From: Pseudomonas versuta
GTDB lineage: Bacteria; Pseudomonadota; Gammaproteobacteria; Pseudomonadales; Pseudomonadaceae
Assembly: GCF_001294575.1 (NCBI RefSeq)
Contig: NZ_CP012676.1
Coordinates: 4,190,001-4,254,000, forward strand
Direction of reading: 5' to 3'
Length of the DNA: 64,000 nucleotides
Below, one piece after another: positions 20,989 through 31,277 of the stretch. Position numbers and translations under genes: made by a program. Position 1 is the stretch's first letter. The number at the start of each line of letters is the position of its first letter. The notes under the pieces are model-generated. The model made no database searches. It saw only the letters and a list, made by a program, of their open reading frames with translations, and had not been told where the DNA came from.

Positions 20989-21426
20989 TTAGGTACTTAA
21001 CAAAAATGTAACCGGGCCGTCGTTGACTAAATGCACCTGCATATCGGCTCCGAAGCGACCCGATTCGACGGTCGGATGCAGGCGTGCGGCTTCGCTCAGC
21101 AGGTGATTGAACAGCGCCTCGGCCAGCGCAGGGGGCGCTGCCGTGGAGAAACTCGGGCGCAGGCCGCTTTTGGTATCGGCGGCGAGGGTGAACTGTGAAA
21201 CCAGCAGCAAACCGCCGTTGATGTCGGCCAGCGACAGGTTCATCTTGCCTTCCTCATCGCTGAAAACCCGATAATTAAGCAATTTGTGCAGCAGCTTGGC
21301 GGCATTCGCCTCGGTGTCACCCGGCTCGACAGCAACCAGCACCAGCAAGCCCTGATCAATTGAACCGACAATCTCCCCGCCGACCTCTACCCGTGCGCCA
21401 CTGACGCGTTGTAACAGCCCCTTCAT
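20989..21426 (-). CDS. dtd: D-aminoacyl-tRNA deacylase
   Basis: A 145-residue editing enzyme that hydrolyses D-amino acids (and glycine mischarged on tRNA-Ala) from tRNA. The family motifs [17 protein letters not shown] and the C-terminal [10 protein letters not shown] are intact. Its ATG overlaps the stop of the upstream pip gene. A 231-base gap upstream of opgG follows its stop. Nothing clear was seen in that gap beyond AT-rich sequence that should hold the opgGH promoter. Confidence 0.95.
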   Translation of the reverse strand: MKGLLQRVSGARVEVGGEIVGSIDQGLLVLVAVEPGDTEANAAKLLHKLLNYRVFSDEEGKMNLSLADINGGLLLVSQFTLAADTKSGLRPSFSTAAPPALAEALFNHLLSEAARLHPTVESGRFGADMQVHLVNDGPVTFLLST

Positions 21427-22394
21427 GCTTCGTCGGGCTGCAAACGCAGCAGACGGCGGGCCATTTGCTCAGTTGCACGCACCAGCGCATCGGTAATACC
21501 GGGCTCAGACGCCACGTGCCCGGCATCGCGAATCACTTGCAGCTCGCTGTCGGGCCAGTTCTGATGCAGCTCCCAGGCATTGTCCAGCGGGCAAATCATG
21601 TCGTAACGACCGTGCACGATCACACCCGGCAAGTGGGCAATCTTGTGCATGTCGCGGATCAGTTGGTTGGACTCCAGAAACGCGCTGTTCATGAAGTAAT
21701 GGCACTCGATCCGGGCAATCGACAAGGCCCGGTGCGGCTCGCAGAAGCGGTCGACCACCTGCGGGTTAGGGCGCAAGGTAGCGGCACGCCCTTCCCAGGT
21801 CGCCCACGCCTTGGCCGCATGCATCTGGGCAATCTGGTCGTTGCCGGTGAGACGCTGATGAAAAGCCCCCAACAGATCATGACGCTCTTCCTCTGGAATG
21901 GGCGCCACATAATCTTGCCAGTAATCCGGGAAGATCCGGCTTGCCCCCGACTGGTAGAACCATTCGATTTCTTGTGGCCGGGCCAGAAAGATCCCGCGCA
22001 GGATCAGGCCGTGCACCCGGTCCGGATGGCTTTGCGCATAGGCCAGCGACAGCGTCGAGCCCCACGAGCCGCCAAACAGCACCCATTTGTCGATGCCCAA
22101 GAACAGACGAATCCGCTCCATGTCGGCCACCAGATCCCAGGTCGTGTTGTTATCCAGGCTCGCGTGGGGAGTCGAACGCCCGCAACCGCGCTGATCGAAC
22201 GTGATGATGCGGTACAGGTTGGGATCGAAATAGCAGCGGCTGTTGGCATCGCAACCAGATCCCGGCCCCCCGTGGACAAACACCACCGGCAAGCCGTCCG
22301 GGGAGCCACTTTCATCAATGTAGAGCACGTGTGGCTCTTCCACTGCCAGTTCATGCCGGGCGTAGGGTTTGATCTGCGGGAACAAGGTTTGCAT
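21423..22394 (-). CDS. pip: Proline iminopeptidase
   Basis: A 323-residue alpha/beta hydrolase (peptidase S33) that releases N-terminal proline from peptides. It has HGGPGSG (oxyanion), the nucleophile elbow [15 protein letters not shown], and the late DMICP and DAGHVASE that supply Asp and His. The start [16 protein letters not shown] at 22394 is the family start. The 23 extra residues of the longer frame have no such support. The stop overlaps dtd by four bases. Confidence 0.94.
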   Translation of the reverse strand: MQTLFPQIKPYARHELAVEEPHVLYIDESGSPDGLPVVFVHGGPGSGCDANSRCYFDPNLYRIITFDQRGCGRSTPHASLDNNTTWDLVADMERIRLFLGIDKWVLFGGSWGSTLSLAYAQSHPDRVHGLILRGIFLARPQEIEWFYQSGASRIFPDYWQDYVAPIPEEERHDLLGAFHQRLTGNDQIAQMHAAKAWATWEGRAATLRPNPQVVDRFCEPHRALSIARIECHYFMNSAFLESNQLIRDMHKIAHLPGVIVHGRYDMICPLDNAWELHQNWPDSELQVIRDAGHVASEPGITDALVRATEQMARRLLRLQPDEA

Positions 22395-22475
22395 TACGCA
22401 CTCCATGTGAGGCTGAAAAATGTTGCCGTCCGGCATCATAAACCCGATTGATGGAATGAGCATTCCCCCATAACG

Positions 22476-22536
22476 CTGCAGGAGCGAGCTTGCTCGCGAG
22501 CTTTTCCATTCGCTGGCAAACAGCTCGCTCCTACAG
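22476..22536. repeat. REPIN between hutG and pip
   Basis: CTGCAGGAGCGAGCTTGCTC...GAGC and AGCTCGCTCCTACAG are inverted REP copies after the hutG stop. They probably mark the end of the hut transcript. Confidence 0.75.
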
Positions 22537-22544
22537 GGTTCAGG

Positions 22545-23345
22545 TTACGCGTAGCGCTGTTGGCCCCACTCGATGATCCGCGTCAGCAATTGCCGGAGCA
22601 CCCCTTGAGTCGGCGCGGCCAGATCCTGGCGATACTTGAACGGCTCGAACTCTTCCATATAGGTGCACTGCGCCAGCTCCAGTTGCACCGCATGAATGTT
22701 ATCCACAGGGCTGCCGTAATGGCGGGTGATATGTCCGCCCTTGAAACGCCCGTTCAGCACGTGGCTGTAGGCCGGGTGCTCAGCGCAAATCGCCTCCAGA
22801 TCTCGGGCCAGGGCCGGGTCGCAACTGGCGCCATTGAAGGTCCCCAGGTTGAAGTCCGGCAGGCGGCCATCAAACAGATGCGGCACCTGTGAGCGAATGG
22901 AGTGCGCGTCGAACAACAGCGCGTAGCCAAACTCATCCTTGAGGCGTTTGAGCTCTTGCTGCAAGGTCTGGTGGTAAGGCTTCCAGATCTGCTCCAGATA
23001 CGTTGCCCGCTCTGCCGCCGACGGCACCTGCCCCTCGCGAAACAACGGTACGCCGTCGAACAGCGTGGCCGGGAACAGGCCGGTGGTTGCACCTACATAC
23101 ATCGGCGCATCGTCTTCGGGGCGATTGAGGTCGATCACAAAGCGCGAATACTCGGCCGCCAGGGTGCTGGCCCCCAGCGCTTGAGCAAAATCGTAAAGCT
23201 GCGGGATATGCCAGTCGGTGTCCGGCAGGCTTTGCGCCTCGGGGATCAGACCTGCTTTGACTGCCGGGGTCAGCTTCAAGCCCGCGTGGGGCATGCTGAT
23301 CAGCAATGGCACGCGACCCTGTTTGAATGTCAGAACCTTATCCAC
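22545..23345 (-). CDS. hutG: N-formylglutamate deformylase (amidohydrolase)
   Basis: A 266-residue enzyme of the FGase family that splits N-formylglutamate into formate and glutamate, the last step of the five-step histidine route. Key segments are LISMPHAGLKL, YSRFVIDLNRPEDD, LLFDAHSIRSQVP and NGRFKGGHITRHYG. It is the last gene of the hut operon, 11 bases after hutI. Together with HutF it shows that formiminoglutamate is deiminated rather than cleaved to formamide. Confidence 0.95.
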   Translation of the reverse strand: MDKVLTFKQGRVPLLISMPHAGLKLTPAVKAGLIPEAQSLPDTDWHIPQLYDFAQALGASTLAAEYSRFVIDLNRPEDDAPMYVGATTGLFPATLFDGVPLFREGQVPSAAERATYLEQIWKPYHQTLQQELKRLKDEFGYALLFDAHSIRSQVPHLFDGRLPDFNLGTFNGASCDPALARDLEAICAEHPAYSHVLNGRFKGGHITRHYGSPVDNIHAVQLELAQCTYMEEFEPFKYRQDLAAPTQGVLRQLLTRIIEWGQQRYA

Positions 23346-23356
23346 AAGCGTTTCTC

Positions 23357-24562
23357 CTAAAGCTCGACGTCGACGCCATTGCGCACGACGCGTTTATCCA
23401 GATCACCGCCCAGCCAGTAGGCCAGGTCTGCCGGGCGATCGATATTCCAGGCTACAAAGTCGGCCACTTTGCCCGGTTCCAGCGAACCGTGGGTTTCGCC
23501 CATGCCCAATGCCGTGGCTGCGTGCTGCGTCACGCCGGCCAGGGCTTCTTCAGGCGTCATGCGGAACAAGGTACAGGCCATGTTCAGCATCAGGCGCAGC
23601 GACAAGCCTGGCGACGTGCCGGGGTTGAGGTCACTGGCGATAGCGATTTTCACCCCGTGCTTGCGCAAGGCATCCATGGGCGGCAGTTGCGTTTCACGCA
23701 GGAAGTAAAACGCGCCCGGCAACAGCACCGCAACGGTGCCGGCTTTTGCCATGGCAATAGCGTCTTCTTCAGTCATGAACTCCAGATGATCCGCCGACAG
23801 CGCCTGATAGCGCGCCGCCAGGCTGGAACCGTGCAAGGACGACAGTTGCTCGGCATGCAGTTTTACCGGCAACTCCAGCGCCTGGGCCACTTTGAACACC
23901 CGTTCGACCTGCGCGGGCGAAAACGCCAGGTATTCGCAGAAAGCATCTACCGCATCCACCAGCCCTTCAGCCGCCAGCGCGGGGAGCATTTCACTGCAGA
24001 TATGCTCGATGTAGTCGTCAGCACGGTCCTTGTATTCCGGTGGCAAGGCGTGGGCTGCCAGACAGGTGCTGCGCACCGTCACCGGCAACTCCTGGCCAAG
24101 GCGACGAATCACCCGCAGGATTTTGCGCTCACTCTCAAGACTCAGTCCGTAACCGGACTTGATCTCGACGCTGGTCACACCATCGCGCAGCAAACAGATC
24201 AAGCGCTCACGGGCACTGGCGAACAATTCGTCTTCGCTGGCAGCACGGGTCGCACGCACGGTACTGGCAATACCACCACCGGCAGCGGCGATTTCTGCAT
24301 AACTAACGCCTTGCAGACGTTGCTCGAACTCGCCGCTGCGGTTACCGCCAAATACCGTATGCGTATGGCAATCGATGAGCCCCGGGGTAACCCACGCGCC
24401 TTCCAGTTCGCGGGTCCGACCGTACTCGCCCGCTGGCAATTGCAGACGCGGGCCTATCCACTCAATGAACTCGTCACGGGTCACAATGGCCGCATCCTCG
24501 ATGATCGAGTACGTACCGTTGGCCATGGTCGCGACATTGCAGTGCTGCCACAGGGTTTTCAT
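23357..24562 (-). CDS. hutI: Imidazolonepropionase
   Basis: A 401-residue metal-dependent amidohydrolase that opens imidazolone propionate to formiminoglutamate, the third step of histidine breakdown. It has the metal pair [14 protein letters not shown], the [11 protein letters not shown] segment and HAEQLSS. The late [10 protein letters not shown] carries the catalytic Asp. It lies between the permease gene (27 bases upstream) and hutG (11 bases downstream), so co-transcription is very likely. Confidence 0.96.
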   Translation of the reverse strand: MKTLWQHCNVATMANGTYSIIEDAAIVTRDEFIEWIGPRLQLPAGEYGRTRELEGAWVTPGLIDCHTHTVFGGNRSGEFEQRLQGVSYAEIAAAGGGIASTVRATRAASEDELFASARERLICLLRDGVTSVEIKSGYGLSLESERKILRVIRRLGQELPVTVRSTCLAAHALPPEYKDRADDYIEHICSEMLPALAAEGLVDAVDAFCEYLAFSPAQVERVFKVAQALELPVKLHAEQLSSLHGSSLAARYQALSADHLEFMTEEDAIAMAKAGTVAVLLPGAFYFLRETQLPPMDALRKHGVKIAIASDLNPGTSPGLSLRLMLNMACTLFRMTPEEALAGVTQHAATALGMGETHGSLEPGKVADFVAWNIDRPADLAYWLGGDLDKRVVRNGVDVEL

Positions 24563-24589
24563 TCAGTCACTCCGTCAATGATCAGAAAC

Positions 24590-25990
24590 TCAGGAAAGCT
24601 CGGGAGCCACTTCAATCGCACGGCCGGCAGCCGGTTTTACCCACAGCAGGTAAGCCACCACCAGCAGCACAATCCAGACCGCACCGACCATCAACGCCGC
24701 CCGGGTGTCAGGGAAATAGCCCAGCACGCCAAAGATAAACACCATGAACACGATGGCCGCGATGGGTGCATACGGCCAGAACGGCACCGGGAACTTGAGC
24801 TCGGCCACTTGTTCACGGGTCATGGAGCGGCGCATGGCTACCTGGGTCACCAGAATCATCAACCATACCCACACGGTGGCGAAGGTCGCAATCGAGGCGA
24901 TGACCAGGAAGATGTTTTCCGGGATCAGGTAGTTAAGCAGCACCCCGCCCAAAAGTGTGGCACCCATGACCAAAACGGTCATCCACGGCACACCGTGACG
25001 GGAGATTTTGGCGAAGCCCTTGGGCGCCTGCCCTTGCTGGGCCAGACCGAACATCATGCGGCCCGCGCCGAAGATGTCGCTGTTGATTGCCGACACGGCC
25101 GCCGAAATCACCACAATGTTGAGGATGGTAGCCGCCGAGCTGATGCCCAGACTGTCAAAAATCTGCACAAACGGGCTGCCCTGGCTGCCAATCTGGGTCC
25201 AAGGGTAAATGGCCATCAGCACAAACAGGGTCAGCACGTAGAACAGCAAAATCCGCAACGGGACTGCGTTGATTGCCTTGGGGATGACGCGCTGCGGGTC
25301 TTTGGCTTCGCCGGCAGTGATGCCAATGATTTCAATGCCGCCAAACGCAAACATCACCACTGCAAACGAAGCGATCAAACCGCCGATACCATTGGGTATA
25401 AAGCCGCCATAGGCCCAGAGATTGCTGATTCCGGTGGCAGCTGCGTCCGTGCTGGAAGTACCGATGCCAAACAGCATGATGCCGAAGCCGGCCAGAATCA
25501 TCGCCACAATGGCGGCGACTTTGAGCAGCGACAGCCAGAACTCCATTTCACCGAAGACTTTAACGCTGCACAGGTTCAGCCCGCCGATCAGCAGCACGAT
25601 GCCCAGCACCCAGATCCAGCGCGCCACTTCGGGGAACCAGAAGCCCATGTAAATACCAAACGCAGTGATATCGGCCAGACACACGATGATCATCTCGAAG
25701 GCATAGGTCCAGCCGAGGATAAAGCCGGACATCGGCCCCAGGTAGGTGCTGGCGTAATGACCGAACGAGCCGGAGACCGGGTCGCGCACAGCCATTTCGC
25801 CCAGTGCGCGCATCACCATAAAGACCGCCGCGCCGCCAATCAGATACGCCAGCAGCACAGCAGGTCCAGCCATTTGGATGGCAGCGGCTGAACCATAAAA
25901 AAGACCCGTCCCGATCGCTGAACCCAGCGCCATAAAACGGATGTGACGAGCCGATAGCCCGCGCTTCAAACCTTGAGTTTGACTTTGCAT
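24590..25990 (-). CDS. hutT: APC-family histidine permease (HutT type)
   Basis: A 466-residue amino-acid/polyamine/organocation permease with about 12 membrane helices. It opens with the amino-acid permease signature [20 protein letters not shown] and has [17 protein letters not shown] and [16 protein letters not shown]. Its place within the hut operon points to histidine as substrate, as for the HutTh transporter of P. fluorescens. This is inference from context, since the sequence itself resembles proline/histidine permeases in general. A candidate Hfq/Crc A-rich site overlaps the ribosome-binding region. Confidence 0.88.
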   Translation of the reverse strand: MQSQTQGLKRGLSARHIRFMALGSAIGTGLFYGSAAAIQMAGPAVLLAYLIGGAAVFMVMRALGEMAVRDPVSGSFGHYASTYLGPMSGFILGWTYAFEMIIVCLADITAFGIYMGFWFPEVARWIWVLGIVLLIGGLNLCSVKVFGEMEFWLSLLKVAAIVAMILAGFGIMLFGIGTSSTDAAATGISNLWAYGGFIPNGIGGLIASFAVVMFAFGGIEIIGITAGEAKDPQRVIPKAINAVPLRILLFYVLTLFVLMAIYPWTQIGSQGSPFVQIFDSLGISSAATILNIVVISAAVSAINSDIFGAGRMMFGLAQQGQAPKGFAKISRHGVPWMTVLVMGATLLGGVLLNYLIPENIFLVIASIATFATVWVWLMILVTQVAMRRSMTREQVAELKFPVPFWPYAPIAAIVFMVFIFGVLGYFPDTRAALMVGAVWIVLLVVAYLLWVKPAAGRAIEVAPELS

Positions 25991-26003
25991 TTCGCGTCCC
26001 TAG

Positions 26004-26011
26004 TTATTTTT
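26004..26011 (-). promoter_or_regulatory. Candidate Hfq/Crc site before hutT
   Basis: On the minus strand AAAAATAA fits the AANAANAA motif bound by Hfq/Crc in pseudomonads. It lies 13 bases before the hutT ATG, where binding would block translation. A short motif like this can occur by chance. Confidence 0.45.
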
Positions 26012-26028
26012 GTCGGCGAAAACAGATA

Positions 26029-26055
26029 CGCAGAACGCTCCAGGAGCGTTCTGCG
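26029..26055 (-). terminator. Hairpin between hutH and hutT
   Basis: CGCAGAACGCTCC and GGAGCGTTCTGCG are perfect 13-base arms around a single central base, placed nine bases after the hutH stop on the minus strand. TATCTGTTTT follows the stem, so partial termination is possible. It may lower expression of the genes downstream of hutH. Confidence 0.6.
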
Positions 26056-26064
26056 ATTTTGGGG

Positions 26065-27597
26065 TTACAGGCTCGGAAGAATGTTGGCAGGCACCAACGC
26101 ATTCAGACAACGGGATGCCAGCAGGTGCATGGCGGCTTCGATGTCCGGAGCGAAGAAGCGGTCCTTCTCGTAGAACGCAACTTTGCTGCGCAGGGTGGTA
26201 CGGGCAATTTCAAGCTTGACCGAGGTTTTCAGACCATCGCGCAGATCGAGCCCCTGGCACGCGGCCAGCCACTCGACCGCCAGCACGCCACGGGTGTTCT
26301 CGGCCATTTCCCACAGACGCTTGCCTGCAGCCGGTGCCATCGAGACGTGGTCTTCCTGGTTGGCCGAGGTCGGAATACTGTCGACGCTATGGGGATGGGC
26401 CAGCGCCTTGTTCTCGCTGGCCAGGGCTGCCGCCGTCACCTGAGCGATCATAAAGCCGGAGTTGACGCCGCCATTGGCCACCAGGAACGGCGGCAGTTGC
26501 GACATGTGCTTGTCCATCATCAACGAGATGCGGCGCTCGCTCAGCGAACCGATTTCAGCAATGGCCAAGGCCATGTTATCGGCCGCCATCGCAACCGGCT
26601 CGGCGTGGAAGTTGCCGCCCGAGATCACATCGCCCTGCTCGGCAAACACCAGCGGGTTGTCCGACACGGCGTTGGCTTCAATGGCCAGCACTTCGGCGGC
26701 CTGGCGGAACTGGGTCAGGCAGGCGCCCATCACTTGCGGCTGGCAGCGCAGGGAGTACGGGTCTTGCACCTTGTCGCAGTTTTTGTGCGACTCGGAGACT
26801 TCGCTGCGGGTGCCCAGCAGGTCACGGTAGATCGCAGCGGCGTCGATTTGCCCGCGCTGACCACGTGCCGCATGAATGCGAGGGTCGAATGGCGAGCGCG
26901 AACCCAGCACCGCTTCCACCGTCAGGCCGCCGCAGGCCATGGCGGCCGCGAACAGGTCTTCACCTTCAAACAGGCCGCGCAGCGCGTAGGCAGTCGATAC
27001 CTGAGTGCCGTTGAGCAAGGCCAGGCCTTCCTTGGCGGCCAGGGTCAGCGGCTCAAGACCGGCCTGCTTCAAGGCGCCAACGGCGTCCAGCCATTGACCT
27101 TTGTAGCGCGCCTTGCCTTCGCCCAGCAGCACCAGGGACATATGGGCCAAAGGCGCCAGATCACCCGATGCGCCGACCGAACCTTTAAGCGGGATATGCG
27201 GATAGACCTGGGCATTGATCAAAGCGATCAAGGCATCGATCACTGTGCGGCGGATCCCGGAAAAACCACGGCTCAGGCTGTTGACCTTGAGCACCATGAT
27301 CAGGCGCACCATGTCGTCGCTCAACGGCTCGCCGATACCGGCCGCATGGGACAGCACCAGCGAACGCTGGAGGTTTTCCAGGTCTTCGCTGGCAATTTTT
27401 GTCGAAGCCAACAAACCAAAACCGGTATTGATGCCGTAGGTGGTGCGGTTCTCGGCAAGGATCTGCTCGACGCAGGCCACGCTGGCATCAATCTGCGCCG
27501 AAGCGCTTTCGTCCAGACTGAGGGTTACCGGCTGCTGGTAGATTTCACGCAGTTGGGCAAGACTCAGTTGGCCGGGGATCAGGTTTAAACGGTTCAC
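26065..27597 (-). CDS. hutH: Histidine ammonia-lyase
   Basis: A 510-residue lyase that turns histidine into urocanate and ammonia, the first step of the pathway. The Ala-Ser-Gly triplet that cyclises to the MIO electrophile is present in [14 protein letters not shown] (about residues 143-145). The segments [11 protein letters not shown] and SSMPHK-equivalent QEDHVSMA also fit. The GTG at 27597 is chosen. GGAG lies seven bases before it, and the length equals that of the well-studied P. putida enzyme. Only one hutH copy is present in this locus. Confidence 0.96.
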   Translation of the reverse strand: MNRLNLIPGQLSLAQLREIYQQPVTLSLDESASAQIDASVACVEQILAENRTTYGINTGFGLLASTKIASEDLENLQRSLVLSHAAGIGEPLSDDMVRLIMVLKVNSLSRGFSGIRRTVIDALIALINAQVYPHIPLKGSVGASGDLAPLAHMSLVLLGEGKARYKGQWLDAVGALKQAGLEPLTLAAKEGLALLNGTQVSTAYALRGLFEGEDLFAAAMACGGLTVEAVLGSRSPFDPRIHAARGQRGQIDAAAIYRDLLGTRSEVSESHKNCDKVQDPYSLRCQPQVMGACLTQFRQAAEVLAIEANAVSDNPLVFAEQGDVISGGNFHAEPVAMAADNMALAIAEIGSLSERRISLMMDKHMSQLPPFLVANGGVNSGFMIAQVTAAALASENKALAHPHSVDSIPTSANQEDHVSMAPAAGKRLWEMAENTRGVLAVEWLAACQGLDLRDGLKTSVKLEIARTTLRSKVAFYEKDRFFAPDIEAAMHLLASRCLNALVPANILPSL

Positions 27598-27660
27598 ATT
27601 AATGCTCCTTTGAAATTCTTGTTGGCTGCCATTCACTGTGGGCGAGTTGATGCTTGCAGG

Positions 27661-29130
27661 CTAAATCGTTGCGGCCACAACGGGCAGAACAGCTGCCGTA
27701 TGGGCGGGCGCATGGGATTCGGCCGGTAAAATCAGGTGATCGGGAACCGGCCGCGCCCACTTCCTTGCAGCCCAGTAATACAGGGCTGCAGGCACGACCA
27801 GACCGATGATCCAGGAGATATCGGTGCCGCCCAGGCTATCCACCAGCGGGCCGGTGTAAAAATGGGTCGACATAAAAGGCATTTGAATCAGCACGCCAAA
27901 CACATAGACGCTCAAGCCAACCCGGTTCCAGCGGCCATATCGACCCTCGGGGTTGGACAGCGCCGGGATGTCGTAGCGCTCTTTGGTAATGCAGTAGAAA
28001 TCCACCAGGTTGATCGCGCTCCAGGGCGTGAAAAACGCCAGCAGAAACAGGATAAAAGCGGAGAAATCCTTGAGGAACGAGTCTTTGCCCAACAATGCCA
28101 GGGTGGTGGCCATGGCGACCATCACCAGGATGTAGAGCAGGCGCACACCACTGGGAATCCGCCGGCTGCCACGAAAGCCGCTGACGATGGTGGCGATGGA
28201 CATGAAGCTGCCGTAGGCATTGAGTGTGGTGATCGTCACCTTGCCGAAGGCCACGGCGAAATACAGCAACGCCGCCACAATGCCGGTGCCGCCCAGTCCG
28301 ACAATGAATGACACCTCGTGATGGGCGAATTGCGAGCCTGCCAGAGCGGCAGCCAGTACGCCGAACACCATGGCAATCTGGGCGCCGACGACAGAACCCA
28401 GACTGATGGCCCAAAAGGTTTTGACCGGCGAAGTCTTGCTCGGCAGGTAGCGCGAGTAATCCGCCACATAAGGACCAAACGCAATTTGCCAGGAGGCGGA
28501 CAGGGAGATCGCCAGCAGAAAGCTGCTGATGGAGAAATGCTTGTTGGCCAGCAACGCACCGATGTCATTGGCTGCCAGCAGCTTGTAGAACAGATAGATG
28601 AAGGCAATCACACCCAGCACACTGGCGACCCGGCCAATGCCGTGAATCACCCGGTAGCCGAAGATGGTCAGGACGACGATAAAGCCGGCAAAGGCGACAA
28701 TGCCGACCCAGTCCTCAACCTGCAGCAACTGGGCAATCGCCTGCCCGGCCAGCAGCGAGCCGCTGGCCGAAAACCCGATGTACATCAGGCACACCAGCAC
28801 CAGCGGCACCACCGCGCCATACACCCCGAACTGCACACGGCTGGAAATCATCTGCGGCAGACCCAGTTGCGGCCCCTGGGCACCGTGCAGCGCCATCACC
28901 GCGCCGCCCAGCACCTGCCCGACAAACAGGCCTATCAGCGACCAGAACACATCGCCGCCCAGCACTACGGCCAGCGCACCTGTCACGATTGCCGTGATCT
29001 GCAGGTTGGCGCCCAGCCACAGCGTGAACTGGCTAAAGAGCCGACCATGACGTTCGGACTCGGGGATGTAGTCGATCGAACGTTTTTCGATCAGCGGCGA
29101 TGCGCCTGCACGATCATCATTAACAGCCAT
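27661..29130 (-). CDS. hutTu: NCS1-family permease, probable urocanate transporter
   Basis: A 489-residue NCS1 (nucleobase:cation symporter-1) permease with about 12 membrane helices. The family start is RSIDYIPESERHGRLFSQFTLWLGANL, with GPYVADYSRYLP and AFFTPWSAINLVDFY further on. NCS1 members often carry cytosine or allantoin. Its position between hutU and hutH is that of the HutTu urocanate transporter of P. fluorescens, so urocanate is the best guess. ATG 29130 has GAGG eight bases upstream. A GTG three codons earlier would overlap that site. Confidence 0.82.
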   Translation of the reverse strand: MAVNDDRAGASPLIEKRSIDYIPESERHGRLFSQFTLWLGANLQITAIVTGALAVVLGGDVFWSLIGLFVGQVLGGAVMALHGAQGPQLGLPQMISSRVQFGVYGAVVPLVLVCLMYIGFSASGSLLAGQAIAQLLQVEDWVGIVAFAGFIVVLTIFGYRVIHGIGRVASVLGVIAFIYLFYKLLAANDIGALLANKHFSISSFLLAISLSASWQIAFGPYVADYSRYLPSKTSPVKTFWAISLGSVVGAQIAMVFGVLAAALAGSQFAHHEVSFIVGLGGTGIVAALLYFAVAFGKVTITTLNAYGSFMSIATIVSGFRGSRRIPSGVRLLYILVMVAMATTLALLGKDSFLKDFSAFILFLLAFFTPWSAINLVDFYCITKERYDIPALSNPEGRYGRWNRVGLSVYVFGVLIQMPFMSTHFYTGPLVDSLGGTDISWIIGLVVPAALYYWAARKWARPVPDHLILPAESHAPAHTAAVLPVVAATI

Positions 29131-29181
29131 GTGCCCCACCTCAAATAAAGGAAAACGGGATGTGCTCTGAATTCGCAGTTC

Positions 29182-29211
29182 CTGTGGGAGCTGGACAGCC
29201 AGCCCCCACAG
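29182..29211 (-). promoter_or_regulatory. Hairpin between hutU and the NCS1 gene
   Basis: CTGTGGGAGCTGG and CCAGCCCCCACAG form 13-base arms with one mismatch and a four-base loop. The element is REP-like and could stabilise the hutU message or weaken read-through in the hut operon. Confidence 0.55.
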
Positions 29212-29229
29212 TTTTTGGTGCCAGCCGGG

Positions 29230-30927
29230 TTAGCCGTTAATCATCGGCAAGTTAAGGCCTTGTTCATTGGCGCAGTCGATGGCGATGTCGTAGCCGGCAT
29301 CGGCATGGCGCATCACGCCGGTGGCCGGGTCGTTATGCAACACGCGGGCAATGCGTTCGGCCGCTTCGTCGGTGCCGTCACACACAATCACCATGCCCGA
29401 GTGCTGCGAGAAGCCCATGCCTACGCCGCCGCCGTGGTGCAAGGACACCCAGGTCGCGCCGCTGGCGGTGTTGAGCAAGGCGTTAAGCAGTGGCCAGTCG
29501 GATACGGCATCCGAGCCATCTTTCATCGATTCGGTTTCGCGGTTCGGGCTTGATACCGAACCGGAGTCCAGGTGATCGCGACCGATCACGATCGGTGCTT
29601 TCAACTCGCCGCTACGCACCATTTCGTTGAACGCCAGACCCAGCTTGGCGCGCTGGCCCAGGCCGACCCAGCAGATACGTGCCGGCAGACCCTGGAAGCT
29701 GATGCGTTCGCGCGCCATGTCCAGCCAGTTATGCAGGTGGGCATCGTCAGCAATCAGTTCTTTGACCTTGGCATCGGTTTTGTAGATGTCCTCAGGATCG
29801 CCCGACAGAGCAACCCAACGGAACGGCCCTACACCACGGCAGAACAATGGGCGGATGTACGCCGGCACGAAACCCGGGAAGTCGAAGGCGTTTTCGACGC
29901 CGACTTCCTTGGCCATCTGACGGATATTGTTGCCGTAGTCGAAGGTTGGAATGCCGGCCTTCTGGAACGCCAGCATGGCTTCAACATGTTCGCCCATCGA
30001 AGCCTTGGCGGCTTTGACCACGGCAGCCGGATCGGTCACGGCGCGGTCGCGGTACTGCTCCCAGGTCCAGCCTTTTGGCAGGTAACCGTTGAGCGGATCG
30101 TGGGCGCTGGTCTGGTCGGTGACCATGTCCGGGCGCACACCACGACGGACCATTTCCGGCAGCAGCTCGGCAGCGTTGCCGCACAGGGCGATGGAGATGG
30201 CCTTGCCTTCAGCGGTGTATTTCGCGATACGGGCCAGTGCGTCATCCAGATCGGCGGCTTGCTCGTCGACATAGCGCGTGGCCAGACGGAAGTCGATGCG
30301 GCTTTGCTGGCACTCGATGTTCAACGAGCAGGCGCCGGCCAGGGTAGCGGCCAGTGGCTGCGCCCCGCCCATCCCGCCCAGGCCTGCAGTCAATACCCAC
30401 TTGCCTTTGAGGCTGCCGTTGTAATGCTGGCGACCGGCCTCGACGAAGGTCTCGTAGGTGCCCTGAACGATGCCCTGGCTGCCGATGTAGATCCAGCTGC
30501 CGGCGGTCATCTGGCCGTACATGGCCAGGCCTTTGGCGTCGAGTTCGTTGAAGTGTTCCCAGGTGGCCCAGTGCGGCACCAGGTTGGAGTTGGCGATCAG
30601 TACCCGCGGCGCGTTGCTATGGGTCTTGAACACGCCGACCGGCTTGCCCGATTGCACCAGCAAGGTTTCATCGTCATTGAGGTTGGTCAGGCTTTCGACG
30701 ATTTTGTCGTAGCACTCCCAGTTACGCGCTGCCCGCCCAATACCGCCATACACCACCAGCTCGGTCGGGTTCTCGGCCACTTGCGGGTCGAGGTTGTTCA
30801 TCAACATCCGCAGCGGCGCTTCAGTCATCCAGCTTTTAGCAGTGAGCTGGGTACCACGGGCAGCGCGGATTTCACCCTCACGATGACGGGTGAACGCAGC
30901 AGGCGATTTAGGGGTAGTTGAAGTCAC
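29230..30927 (-). CDS. hutU: Urocanate hydratase (urocanase)
   Basis: A 565-residue enzyme that hydrates urocanate to imidazolone propionate with a tightly bound NAD+. The NAD-binding glycine cluster is [33 protein letters not shown] and the late [13 protein letters not shown] region are typical. The GTG at 30927 is chosen because GAGGAG lies nine bases upstream. The longer frame would run over the sigma-54 promoter and HutC operator. It is the first structural gene of the long hut operon, with hutTu, hutH, hutT, hutI and hutG downstream. Confidence 0.96.
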   Translation of the reverse strand: MTSTTPKSPAAFTRHREGEIRAARGTQLTAKSWMTEAPLRMLMNNLDPQVAENPTELVVYGGIGRAARNWECYDKIVESLTNLNDDETLLVQSGKPVGVFKTHSNAPRVLIANSNLVPHWATWEHFNELDAKGLAMYGQMTAGSWIYIGSQGIVQGTYETFVEAGRQHYNGSLKGKWVLTAGLGGMGGAQPLAATLAGACSLNIECQQSRIDFRLATRYVDEQAADLDDALARIAKYTAEGKAISIALCGNAAELLPEMVRRGVRPDMVTDQTSAHDPLNGYLPKGWTWEQYRDRAVTDPAAVVKAAKASMGEHVEAMLAFQKAGIPTFDYGNNIRQMAKEVGVENAFDFPGFVPAYIRPLFCRGVGPFRWVALSGDPEDIYKTDAKVKELIADDAHLHNWLDMARERISFQGLPARICWVGLGQRAKLGLAFNEMVRSGELKAPIVIGRDHLDSGSVSSPNRETESMKDGSDAVSDWPLLNALLNTASGATWVSLHHGGGVGMGFSQHSGMVIVCDGTDEAAERIARVLHNDPATGVMRHADAGYDIAIDCANEQGLNLPMING

Positions 30928-30990
30928 GGGTAACTCCTCAGCGATGGGCAGATGCGTCGGGGGACAAGAGGGTCGACGCACACTTATGTA

Positions 30991-31004
30991 CTTGTACATA
31001 CAAG
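30991..31004. promoter_or_regulatory. HutC operator at the hutU promoter
   Basis: CTTGTACATACAAG is a palindrome (6-base perfect arms around CA) matching the HutC/GntR site known in pseudomonads (TGTA-N2-TACA core). It covers the predicted transcription start of the sigma-54 promoter, about 65 bases before the hutU GTG. Urocanate should release HutC. Confidence 0.85.
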
Positions 31005-31008
31005 CATA

Positions 31009-31025
31009 TGCAAGTAAGCGGCCAA
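31009..31025 (-). promoter_or_regulatory. Sigma-54 promoter of hutU
   Basis: On the minus strand TGGCCGCTTACTTGCA has GG at -24 (31023-31022) and GC at -12 (31011-31010), ten bases apart, as sigma-54 requires. The predicted start is near 30998, inside the HutC operator. The hut promoter of P. fluorescens is known to be sigma-54 dependent and driven by CbrB or NtrC. Confidence 0.8.
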
Positions 31026-31136
31026 AGTGAGATATCAGCCCGTGAAATTTAAGCGCACGCCGCTGCAAGGCTTGAAAATCAAGGCCATGAGACATGAAGG
31101 ATTTTTTTGGAAGGGGTGAGAGGTAAAGCGAAGGGA

Positions 31137-31182
31137 TGTTACTGGAGCGGGGTTTTGCGTCTTTTTGGGGCGTTCGGTAACA
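31137..31182. promoter_or_regulatory. Inverted half-sites TGTTAC / GTAACA, candidate CbrB site
   Basis: TGTTAC (31137-31142) and GTAACA (31177-31182) are inverted hexamers 34 bases apart, 110-160 bases upstream of the sigma-54 promoter. That is a normal distance for an enhancer. The hexamers resemble those described for CbrB, but the spacing is wide. The rest of the 350-base gap to hutD holds only a REPIN. Confidence 0.5.
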
Positions 31183-31208
31183 AGATGAGGCACAGCAATA
31201 ACTTAACC

Positions 31209-31269
31209 CTGTAGGAGCGAGCTTGCTCGCGAGCTCTTAAATGCGGCCACCAAAAGCTCGCTCCTACAG
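31209..31269. repeat. REPIN after hutD
   Basis: CTGTAGGAGCGAGCTTGCTC...GAGCT and AGCTCGCTCCTACAG are inverted copies. The element lies between the hutD stop and the hutU control region, and may stop the hutCD transcript from running into the hutU promoter. Confidence 0.75.
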
Positions 31270-31277
31270 GTAGCGGG

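Noticed and set aside
23327..25891. 854-codon plus-strand frame opposite hutI and hutT
   Set aside because: It spans two real genes and their gap and has a His/Gln-rich, low-complexity translation.
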